A program made the position numbers and the translations under genes. From Flavobacterium sp. (GTDB lineage: Bacteria; Bacteroidota; Bacteroidia; Flavobacteriales; Flavobacteriaceae): a DNA stretch of 21,989 bases. A model generated the notes under the pieces. The model made no database searches. It worked only from the letters and a program-made list of their open reading frames with translations, and was not told the DNA's origin. The stretch covers positions 1 through 21,989 of the forward strand of contig JASLID010000034.1 of assembly GCA_030153045.1 (NCBI GenBank), in the 5' to 3' direction. Below are positions 8,325 through 15,016 of this stretch, in pieces. Numbering within the stretch: position 1 is the stretch's first letter; every line of letters begins with the position of its first letter.

Positions 8325-8417
8325 GGCAAGTCCTACACGACCAGCTCCTGCAGACTCCTCCAGGGTGGGAACGCAGCAAAGGTATGTGGTTGAGCGGTGC
8401 GATGTAGGTCGCTTGCC
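8325..8417 (+). ncRNA. ffs: Small bacterial signal recognition particle RNA (4.5S-like)
   Basis: This ~93-base RNA is the SRP RNA that binds Ffh and FtsY to target nascent membrane proteins. The ends pair: GGCAAG (8325-8330) with CTTGCC (8412-8417). Inside, CTCCTCCAGGGTGGGAACG followed by GCAGCAAAGG (about 8354-8382) is the conserved apical tetraloop plus internal-loop domain that Ffh recognises. The 3' part GCGATGTAGGTCG resembles the same segment of E. coli 4.5S RNA. A T-run begins two bases after the closing stem. Length and layout fit the Alu-less small SRP RNA of Gram-negative bacteria. No protein frame over this stretch is believable. Confidence 0.93.
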
Positions 8418-8426
8418 ATTTTTTTT

Positions 8427-8453
8427 AAATCTGACATTGTTCAGATTTTTTTG
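8427..8453 (+). terminator. Hairpin terminator after the SRP RNA
   Basis: AAATCTGA (8427-8434) pairs with TCAGATTT (8441-8448) around a 6-base loop, followed by more T residues. A T-run at 8419-8426 directly after the SRP stem may already act as a terminator. The epimerase start codon lies only 22 bases further on, so read-through would enter that gene. Confidence 0.65.
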
Positions 8454-8474
8454 TTTATAGATATTCCGTTTCTC

Positions 8475-9467
8475 ATGAATGTATCTTGGCAAATAGTTCG
8501 ATTTAATCTAAAGGAAACTTTTGCTATTTCCTATGGAAGCTATTCGCACAGAGAAGCGCTAATAATTACCCTTACACATCAAGGTTCTTCGGGTTATGGA
8601 GAATGTACCGCAATTGATTATTACCAAATAAACTTAGCTGATTTTACAAAAAAACTAACCTCTGTTAAAACTTTAATTGATAGTCATGAAATACTCGAAC
8701 CTCAATATTTTTATAATTTTTTATTAAATTTAGATTTGCCTGTTTTTTTGCGTTCAGCTTTAGACTGTGCCTATTGGGATTTGTTTGGTAAATTAGAAGG
8801 TAAAAGCTTTTTAGAACTCAATTCGATACCAACTCAGCTCGTCCCAGAATCCTCTATTACCATTAGTATTGCCTCTGTTGAAGAGCAAATCAAAAAAATT
8901 GCTGCATCTTCTTGGAATAAATTTAAAGTCAAATGCAATCACATGAATCAGGAATCGATTCAGAAATTAGTGGCATTAGATGAAAACATTGCTCTAGATT
9001 CCAACGGAAGTTTTACCGCTGAAGACTGTATTTGGTTAGAAAACAATGTAAATTCTTCGAAATTTACTTATATTGAACAGCCTATGAAAACTGATCATTA
9101 TTCGGTTTTGCATAACAATTTATTTGCCAATTGGATGGCTGATGAAGATTGTAAAGAAGTGACCGATTTACATTCTTTACAACCACATTATAAAAGTATC
9201 AATGTCAAATTAGTGAAATGTGGAGGTTTAACACCGGCATTAGAATTAATTGCTGAGGCTAGAAAAAAAGGGTTTAAAATCATGATAGGTTGTATGACCG
9301 AATCTACTATTGGAATATCAGCAGGAGCCGTTTTAGCACCATTAGTAGATTATGCCGATTTAGATGGAGCCAATTTAATCGCTAATGATATCGCTAACGG
9401 GAGTAGAATAATAAACGGTAAAATAGAAATTTTAGATAAACCCGGATTGGGAATAAAATTATTATAA
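8475..9467 (+). CDS. Dipeptide epimerase (L-Ala-D/L-Glu epimerase-like, enolase superfamily)
   Basis: The protein has 330 residues from the ATG at 8475. The frame is open further upstream, but that part would run through the SRP RNA and its terminator. An enolase-type N-terminal lid (~1-110) precedes the barrel. Catalytic features are KVK at 151-153, metal ligands Asp175 (ALDSNG), Glu201 (IEQP) and Asp223 (MADED), and NVKLVKCGG at 243-251 with the opposite-face Lys. GCMTEST (272-278) and DLDG (295-298), whose DxD grips the substrate amino group, mark the dipeptide epimerase branch rather than muconate or o-succinylbenzoate enzymes. It probably epimerises L-Ala-D-Glu from murein turnover to L-Ala-L-Glu, which peptidases can use; exact dipeptide preference cannot be read. 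It heads a four-gene cluster. Confidence 0.88.
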   Translation: MNVSWQIVRFNLKETFAISYGSYSHREALIITLTHQGSSGYGECTAIDYYQINLADFTKKLTSVKTLIDSHEILEPQYFYNFLLNLDLPVFLRSALDCAYWDLFGKLEGKSFLELNSIPTQLVPESSITISIASVEEQIKKIAASSWNKFKVKCNHMNQESIQKLVALDENIALDSNGSFTAEDCIWLENNVNSSKFTYIEQPMKTDHYSVLHNNLFANWMADEDCKEVTDLHSLQPHYKSINVKLVKCGGLTPALELIAEARKKGFKIMIGCMTESTIGISAGAVLAPLVDYADLDGANLIANDIANGSRIINGKIEILDKPGLGIKLL

Positions 9468-9515
9468 ACATTCAATTTTTGTCATTGAAATTGAATATTG
9501 ATATTGAAATTAATT

Positions 9516-10322
9516 ATGAGTAAAGTTGTTTTAATTACTGGAGGTTCATCAGGAATTGGGAAATCAATTGGTGAGTTTCTTCACCAAAAAGGATTCATTG
9601 TTTATGGTACAAGTAGAAATCCGGAAAGAATTCAAAATTCGGTATTTCCATTAGTGTCTTTAGATGTTCGCGATGTCAATTCAATTCAAAACGCTATTGC
9701 AGAAGTAATTTCGAAATCGGGTAGGATAGACGTTGTCATTAACAATGCCGGTGTAGGAATTACAGGACCTATTGAGGAAATTCCAACACAAGAAATTAGA
9801 AACCATTTTGACACGAATTTCTTTGGACCTATCGAAGTGATGAAAGCCGTTTTGCCTCAAATGAGAACTCAAAAAACAGGGTTAATAATCAATATAACGT
9901 CAATTGCAGGTTATATGGGATTGCCATATCGTGGCATTTATTCGGCTTCAAAAGGCGCTTTAGAATTGATTACCGAAGCGTTGCGTATGGAAACCAAATC
10001 TTTCGGTATTCATATTACCAACATTGCTCCTGGCGATTTTGCCACTAATATTGCCGCAGGCCGTTACCACGCACCAGTGATTAAAGGCTCAGCTTATGAA
10101 ATTCCATATGGAAATACCTTGAAATCAATGGATGAACACGTTGATAGCGGAAGTAATCCAAACGAAATGGCTGAAGCGGTTTATAAAATTATAGAAACTT
10201 CCAAACCTAAAATTCATTATAAAGTAGGCGCTTTTATGCAGAAGTTTTCTATTGTTTTGAAACGAATTCTTCCGGATACAGTCTATGAAAAAATGCTAAT
10301 GAATCATTATAAATTGAAATGA
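9516..10322 (+). CDS. Short-chain dehydrogenase/reductase (SDR), classical type
   Basis: This 268-residue protein starts at the ATG at 9516. An in-frame TTG at 9498 would add six residues before a well-placed MSKVVLITGG start and is not preferred. The NAD(P)-binding glycine motif TGGSSGIG is at 8-15, NNAG at 76-79, catalytic Ser129 in ITSIAG, and Tyr142/Lys146 in YSASK. Arg35 (TSRNPER), just after the second strand, suggests NADPH preference. The C-terminal ~70 residues (YKVGAFMQKFSIVLKRILP) resemble SDRs that act on lipids or retinol-like substrates, but the substrate is not predictable. It starts 48 bases after the epimerase and its TGA overlaps the next ATG by 4 bases, so it is translationally coupled to the acetyltransferase. 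Confidence 0.9.
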   Translation: MSKVVLITGGSSGIGKSIGEFLHQKGFIVYGTSRNPERIQNSVFPLVSLDVRDVNSIQNAIAEVISKSGRIDVVINNAGVGITGPIEEIPTQEIRNHFDTNFFGPIEVMKAVLPQMRTQKTGLIINITSIAGYMGLPYRGIYSASKGALELITEALRMETKSFGIHITNIAPGDFATNIAAGRYHAPVIKGSAYEIPYGNTLKSMDEHVDSGSNPNEMAEAVYKIIETSKPKIHYKVGAFMQKFSIVLKRILPDTVYEKMLMNHYKLK

Positions 10323-10852
10323 TAAATTTCCCAAATAATTTTTTGACGCTAGAATCGGAGCGACTTATTTTGAATGAAATTTCAATGAATGATCTTGATT
10401 TTTTATTTGAAATTAGAAACAATGATGCCAACAATAAATTTATTGGCAGAAAAAAATCTTCCTTAGAAGAAGTCAAACAGTTTATTGTTGATAGAATCTC
10501 TGATTTTAAAGAAAAAAAAGGAATTACTTGGATGATTTACAGTAAAGAGACTAAACAGAATACCGGTTCTATTTGTTATTGGAATTTCAATTTTGAAAAT
10601 GATTCAGCAGAAATAGGTTATGAATTAGCTCCAGAATTTCATGGTAAAGGATTTATGCAAGAAGCACTATCAAAAGTTATTAATTTTGGATTTAATGAAC
10701 TAAATTTGCAAACAATTGAGGCTTTTACCGATAAAAACAATACGTCTTCAATAAACGCATTAGTAAAGTTTAACTTTATTCAAAATACAGAATTTGAATC
10801 GAAGACAGTAGAAGATTTAATAATGTTTAAGTTAACAAGTACACAACTATAA
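10319..10852 (+). CDS. GNAT N-acetyltransferase, RimJ/RimL-like
   Basis: The protein has 177 residues. It opens with LESERLILNEISMNDLDFLFEIRN, the usual first strand and helix of the RimJ/RimL branch (alanine N-acetyltransferases and relatives). The acetyl-CoA pyrophosphate loop is ELAPEFHGKGFMQEAL at 102-117 (Q/HGKG form). TIEAFTDKNNTSSINALVKFNF (132-153) is the typical C-terminal segment, with the Asn-rich turn and the helix that contacts CoA. Its ATG overlaps the SDR stop (ATGA). It may acetylate a protein N-terminus, an amino acid or a small molecule; the context does not tell which. Confidence 0.87.
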   Translation: MINFPNNFLTLESERLILNEISMNDLDFLFEIRNNDANNKFIGRKKSSLEEVKQFIVDRISDFKEKKGITWMIYSKETKQNTGSICYWNFNFENDSAEIGYELAPEFHGKGFMQEALSKVINFGFNELNLQTIEAFTDKNNTSSINALVKFNFIQNTEFESKTVEDLIMFKLTSTQL

Positions 10853-10869
10853 TTTTTAAATAAAATCAG

Positions 10870-11526
10870 ATGAAATTTTTTATTGACACTGCTAATTTAG
10901 AGCAAATCAAAGAAGCACAAGCACTTGGTGTTTTAGATGGAGTTACAACCAACCCATCATTAATGGCAAAAGAAGGAATTACCGGAAAAAATAATATTTT
11001 AAAACATTACGTAGACATTTGTAATATTGTTGAAGGTGATGTTAGTGCCGAAGTAAATGCAATGGATTTAGAAGGCATGATTAAAGAAGGTGAAGAGTTG
11101 GCAGACTTACACGAGCAAATCGTAGTAAAATTACCAATGACTGCTGAAGGAATCAAAGCTTGTAAATATTTTTCTGATAGAGGGATTAAAACAAATGTGA
11201 CATTGATTTTTTCGGCTGGACAAGCTTTGTTAGCGGCTAAAGCAGGCGCAACGTATTGTTCTCCTTTCTTAGGAAGATTAGATGATGTTTCTACAGATGG
11301 TTTGAACTTAATTGATGAAATCCGTCAAATTTATGATAACTACGGTTTTGAAACTCAAATATTAGCAGCTTCAGTTCGTCATACAATGCACGTAGTAAAC
11401 TGTGCTAAAATTGGTGCCGATGTAATGACTGGACCTTTATCCTCTATCATGGGATTATTAAAACACCCATTAACTGATATTGGTATCGCTCAGTTTATTG
11501 CTGACTACGAAAAAGGAAATAAATAA
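10870..11526 (+). CDS. tal: Small transaldolase (TalC / fructose-6-phosphate aldolase family)
   Basis: This 218-residue class I aldolase belongs to the short transaldolase family of the pentose phosphate pathway. It has the start FFIDTANLEQI, TTNPSLMAKEG (26-36), the Schiff-base Lys87 in VVKLPMTAEG, TNVTLIFSAGQALLAAKAGA (108-127) and SPFLGRLDD (131-139). Two positions that separate transaldolase from fructose-6-phosphate aldolase point to transaldolase: Glu61 (SAEVNA), where FsaA has Gln, and Phe133 (SPF), where FsaA has the Tyr needed for aldolase activity. Annotation as 'fructose-6-phosphate aldolase' would therefore be doubtful. It starts 17 bases after the acetyltransferase and ends the cluster before a palindromic terminator. 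Confidence 0.93.
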   Translation: MKFFIDTANLEQIKEAQALGVLDGVTTNPSLMAKEGITGKNNILKHYVDICNIVEGDVSAEVNAMDLEGMIKEGEELADLHEQIVVKLPMTAEGIKACKYFSDRGIKTNVTLIFSAGQALLAAKAGATYCSPFLGRLDDVSTDGLNLIDEIRQIYDNYGFETQILAASVRHTMHVVNCAKIGADVMTGPLSSIMGLLKHPLTDIGIAQFIADYEKGNK

Positions 11527-11545
11527 TCTACATTTAGATAAATCA

Positions 11546-11577
11546 AAAAAAGCGATTTCAATTGAAATCGCTTTTTT
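11546..11577. terminator. Palindromic bidirectional terminator
   Basis: A perfect palindrome (AGCGATTTCAA / TTGAAATCGCT, 11551-11572) is flanked by six A on the left and five T on the right. It reads as stem plus T-run on both strands. It lies between the convergent stops of the transaldolase (11526) and the lipoprotein gene (11602). Confidence 0.88.
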
Positions 11578-11601
11578 CTTTTCTTAAAAAAATTGTTTGG
11601 T

Positions 11602-12990
11602 TTATTTAAGATAGGATTCGAATTGTGCATCAAATAAATTTACAAATCCATTTTTTATAGTCGCGTCTGGATTTACCAGCATGACACGGTGTATTTTTGT
11701 TATTACCCATTTTTCTTTCAAATCTTCAAAATTAGCGGCGTGTAATTCGGTAGTCTTTTTGAAATTAGATTTAGAAAGGGTCTCTTTCCAGGCATCCCTT
11801 GAATGATCGATATTAATGGATACAAAATTCCAATTTGGATACTTCGCCTGTAACTCTAATGCTCTTTTATGAGCTGAATTCATGTGAGATTTTGCTTCCG
11901 ATGTCCAAAAGAAAACCACGGTATTTTTATTAAATAGATTCTTTATATCTATTGCATTTCCTTTAGCATCAATCAGATCCACTTTTTGCAGCGGTTTGTT
12001 AGGTGCTAACATTTGGATTGATTCTCCAATCTTTTTAATTTCTTTTTGTTTCTCTTTATCCGTTGAAAGTTTAAAGTATTCTTTGAGGAATTCTTTGTTG
12101 TTTACCACGTTTTGATCTTCAAGTAAATACATAAACGCAATATTGTTTAAAATGGCGTTTTTAATCTTCACATTAGTAAATATTGAATCGGCAATATGTA
12201 ATTTTTTGATATTGTTTTCCAAATATTTTTCGTCATTCTTACAAGTCACATTATTTAGCATTGAAGTCAGATAACGTACAAAAGGAGAAAAATTAGTTAA
12301 CTTCTCATTATTGTAATCAATGTCTTTTCTGAATCCGTAATAATCTTTTGGTAAGTTTTTACAAACATCTTCATTGGTTCTTCGTTGGTGTACAAAAGGA
12401 TACATCTCTTTTTTGCCTAAATAATGCATGTCTAACATATTTTTGGCATACAAATCGAAATCTTCACTCCAATTTACTTCTGTTTGACGTCTTAAATAAA
12501 ATGCTTTAGTAGCGTTGTAATCTTTGTCAATCGCTTTTGAAAAGGTTTTAAAATCCTTGTCAAACAAATCAAATGAAGCATTTCTATCTTCCTCATTTTT
12601 AAGGAAAAGCTCCATTAAGAAATTATTCTTTTCATCTCCTCGGCCACAAAAAGTAAGTGAGCCATCAAATTCGTTTGTATTTAAACGAATCATCAAACTG
12701 TCATTTTTGTCAAAATAAATGTATTGGTATTCAGGTTCATGCTTAAAAGTATACATGCCTGGCGCAAGTGAATCATATTTAGTAAGGAATCTGTTCTTGT
12801 CATCTAATTTAATAGTATCAATGACCTCATTGTCCTTGCATAGATACACGAACTTAGAATTGGGATTTATAATCTCACCTCCAAAATAGGCCACATACCC
12901 ATCAACTTTATGACCTTGACTACAAGAGCATAAAAGTGTAATTGACGCTATTGGAGTTAAAAATAGTAGTTTTTTAAAATAGGCGATCAT
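11602..12990 (-). CDS. Lipoprotein with TlpA-like thioredoxin-fold domain lacking the CxxC
   Basis: The protein has 462 residues. The signal sequence ends in lipobox LCSC (Cys23). Residues ~27-115 form a beta-rich N-terminal domain like the DUF4369-type domain that precedes many Bacteroidota TlpA-like proteins (GYVAYFGGEIINPNSKFVYL, IDTIKLDDKNRF, YTFKHEPEYQYIYF). Residues ~120-325 are helical. Residues ~330-462 have the thioredoxin-like layout: LIDAKGNAIDIKNLF, TVVFFWTS, NFVSINID, HRVMLVNPD. Where redox-active members have WCxxC, this one has WTSEAKSH (362-369), so it should not do thiol-disulfide exchange. It is probably periplasm-facing and anchored. It may be a scaffold or binding protein; its role is unknown. 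Confidence 0.78.
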   Translation of the reverse strand: MIAYFKKLLFLTPIASITLLCSCSQGHKVDGYVAYFGGEIINPNSKFVYLCKDNEVIDTIKLDDKNRFLTKYDSLAPGMYTFKHEPEYQYIYFDKNDSLMIRLNTNEFDGSLTFCGRGDEKNNFLMELFLKNEEDRNASFDLFDKDFKTFSKAIDKDYNATKAFYLRRQTEVNWSEDFDLYAKNMLDMHYLGKKEMYPFVHQRRTNEDVCKNLPKDYYGFRKDIDYNNEKLTNFSPFVRYLTSMLNNVTCKNDEKYLENNIKKLHIADSIFTNVKIKNAILNNIAFMYLLEDQNVVNNKEFLKEYFKLSTDKEKQKEIKKIGESIQMLAPNKPLQKVDLIDAKGNAIDIKNLFNKNTVVFFWTSEAKSHMNSAHKRALELQAKYPNWNFVSINIDHSRDAWKETLSKSNFKKTTELHAANFEDLKEKWVITKIHRVMLVNPDATIKNGFVNLFDAQFESYLK

Positions 12991-13012
12991 TGAAAGTTAG
13001 TTTATGATAGAG

Positions 13013-13020
13013 CAAATGTA
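13013..13020 (-). promoter_or_regulatory. Candidate -7 element for the thioredoxin-like lipoprotein gene
   Basis: CAAATGTA on the plus strand reads TACATTTG on the minus strand, a perfect TAnnTTTG, 23 bases before the start codon. This gives a short leader. No clear TTG -33 element is seen at 17-23 bases, so support is partial. Confidence 0.42.
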
Positions 13021-13084
13021 TTTTTATAATTAATATAATGTTGTTAATAGACAGTTAAATTAAACTTACAGATATTATAAAGTA

Positions 13085-13118
13085 TTGCTCCAAAACTCCA
13101 CTATTTTTTCTACTTTTG
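13085..13118 (+). promoter_or_regulatory. Candidate promoter for the ABC-F gene
   Basis: TACTTTTG at 13111-13118 is a perfect TAnnTTTG. A TTG at 13085-13087 lies 23 bases upstream, at the long end of the usual spacing. The start codon follows 28 bases later, after an A-rich leader. Confidence 0.55.
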
Positions 13119-13145
13119 CAACACTTTTTATAAAAAAATAAATCA

Positions 13146-14762
13146 ATGTTAACAGTTTCAAATTTATCAGTACAATTTGGTAAGCGAATTTTATTCGACG
13201 AAGTAAACGTAACCTTTACACAAGGCAATTGCTACGGAATTATCGGAGCCAACGGTGCTGGAAAATCTACTTTTTTAAAAATAATTTCAGGTGATATCGA
13301 TCCAACTTCGGGTCGTGTTATTTTGGAACCAGGAAAACGTATGTCGGTTTTAAACCAAAACCACAATATGTTCGACGAATATACCGTGTTAGAAACAGTA
13401 TTAATGGGGAACAAAACCCTTTTTGCTGTGAAGAAAGAAATGGATGATTTGTATGCCGATTATACCGACGATAAAGTCGATAGAATAGGTGAATTACAAG
13501 TGCAATTTGAAGAAATGAATGGTTGGAATGCCGATTCAGATGCTGCAACCATGTTATCTAACTTAGGAATTTCTGCCGATTACCACTATACATTAATGAG
13601 TGAAATGGAAGGAAAACTGAAAGTACGTGTGCTTTTGGCACAAGCGTTGTTTGGAAATCCTGACGTATTAATTATGGATGAGCCTACCAACGACTTGGAT
13701 TTTGAAACCATCGGTTGGTTAGAGAACTTCTTAGCAAATTACGAAAATACAGTATTGGTTGTATCGCATGACCGTCACTTCTTAGATGCAGTTTGTACAC
13801 ACGTTTCAGATATCGATTTTGGAAAAATTAACCATTATTCAGGAAACTATACTTTCTGGTATGAATCATCTCAGTTGGCCGCAAAACAACGTGCGCAACA
13901 AAACAAGAAAGCCGAAGAGAAAAAAGCAGAGTTAGAAGAATTCATCCGTCGTTTTAGTGCGAATGTGGCGAAATCGAAACAAGCGACTTCCCGTAAAAAA
14001 ATGATCGATAAATTGAATTTATCCGATATCAAACCATCGAGCCGTCGTTATCCAGCGATTATTTTTGATACAGAGCGTGAAGCAGGAGATCAAATTTTGA
14101 ATGTTCAGAATTTAAGTGCCTCTGCCGATGGTGATGTTTTATTCAAAAATGTCGATTTAAATATGGCTAAAGGCGATAAAGTTGTCGTTTTCTCAAAAGA
14201 TTCACGTGCTACATCAGCTTTCTATGAAATTTTGAATGGCAATATGACACCTGATTCAGGAACTTTCGATTGGGGAATTACAACCAATCAATCGTATTTA
14301 CCGGGTGACAACCATAGTTTCTTTGAAAACGATTTAACATTAGTCGATTGGTTACGCCAATGGGCAAAAACCGAAGAAGAGCGCGATGAAGTGTACGTTC
14401 GTGGTTTCTTAGGGAAAATGATTTTCTCTGGAGAAGAAGCATTAAAAACAGGCCGTGTGTTATCAGGAGGAGAAAAAGTACGTTGTATGTTATCTCGTAT
14501 GATGATGATGCGTGCTAACGTTTTGATGTTGGATGAACCAACAAATCACTTAGATCTAGAATCAATTACAGCGTTTAATAACTCATTAAAAAACTTTAAA
14601 GGTTCTGTATTGTTTACAACACATGACCACGAGTTTGCACAAACTGTGGCCAACCGTGTGTTAGAAATTACACCAAACGGAGTCATTGATCGTTACACAA
14701 CATTTGATGAATATCTGGAAGATGAAAAGATTCAGGAGTTAAGAAAGAAAATGTACTCATAA
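13146..14762 (+). CDS. ybiT: ABC-F family ATPase (YbiT-like), second nucleotide site degenerate
   Basis: This 538-residue protein has two ABC domains and no membrane segment, as in ABC-F proteins that act on the ribosome. NBD1 has Walker A GANGAGKST (34-42), a non-canonical signature MSEMEGKLK (151-159), Walker B VLIMDEP (174-180) and switch His208. The ~240-300 linker (SANVAKSKQATSR) matches the P-site tRNA-interaction-motif region of the YbiT branch. NBD2 has an unrecognisable Walker A (FSKDSRATS, 349-357) but a canonical LSGGE (439-443) and Walker B VLMLDEP (459-465), followed by TTHDH. Only the NBD1-Walker-A/NBD2-signature site can be functional. The protein probably modulates translation; whether it gives antibiotic protection cannot be said. 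It is monocistronic between its own promoter and a terminator. Confidence 0.92.
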   Translation: MLTVSNLSVQFGKRILFDEVNVTFTQGNCYGIIGANGAGKSTFLKIISGDIDPTSGRVILEPGKRMSVLNQNHNMFDEYTVLETVLMGNKTLFAVKKEMDDLYADYTDDKVDRIGELQVQFEEMNGWNADSDAATMLSNLGISADYHYTLMSEMEGKLKVRVLLAQALFGNPDVLIMDEPTNDLDFETIGWLENFLANYENTVLVVSHDRHFLDAVCTHVSDIDFGKINHYSGNYTFWYESSQLAAKQRAQQNKKAEEKKAELEEFIRRFSANVAKSKQATSRKKMIDKLNLSDIKPSSRRYPAIIFDTEREAGDQILNVQNLSASADGDVLFKNVDLNMAKGDKVVVFSKDSRATSAFYEILNGNMTPDSGTFDWGITTNQSYLPGDNHSFFENDLTLVDWLRQWAKTEEERDEVYVRGFLGKMIFSGEEALKTGRVLSGGEKVRCMLSRMMMMRANVLMLDEPTNHLDLESITAFNNSLKNFKGSVLFTTHDHEFAQTVANRVLEITPNGVIDRYTTFDEYLEDEKIQELRKKMYS

Positions 14763-14767
14763 ATATT

Positions 14768-14798
14768 AAATCCCGCTGAAGAGCGGGATTTTTTTTTT
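14768..14798 (+). terminator. Intrinsic terminator of the ABC-F gene
   Basis: AAATCCCGCT (14768-14777) pairs with AGCGGGATTT (14782-14791) around a GAAG loop, followed directly by a run of T. It lies six bases after the stop codon and is a textbook Rho-independent terminator. Confidence 0.92.
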
Positions 14799-15016
14799 GG
14801 ATGAATTGTAAATTAACGTTAGCACTATATTTCTATGCTTAAATAATTAAAAATAATAGTAAGTTTTTTCTTTCTTTTTCGTATTTTAGTAATTGATTTA
14901 AAACTTCATTGGAAATAAAACAAATCAAAACTCTTGTTTTAAAGTGGCTATGGAGTTATAAAAAAATATTTACTGTAATAATGCTGTCCTCATTTGTATA
15001 ATCAAATTGATTAATT

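Noticed and set aside
8397..8474. N-terminal extension of the dipeptide epimerase (26 extra codons)
   Set aside because: It overlaps the 3' end of the SRP RNA and its terminator; the protein homologous to epimerases begins at the ATG at 8475.
8105..8492. Small open frames on both strands around the SRP RNA
   Set aside because: They cross the cyclotransferase gene, the ffs promoter and the RNA itself, with no family-like sequence.
9471..9495. TTCAATTT / AAATTGAA hairpin between epimerase and SDR
   Set aside because: Weak AT-only stem with a 9-base loop; expected by chance in such DNA and not convincing as an attenuator.
9498..9515. TTG start adding six residues to the SDR
   Set aside because: The ATG at 9516 gives the normal SDR start MSKVVLITGG; the extra residues are not family-like.
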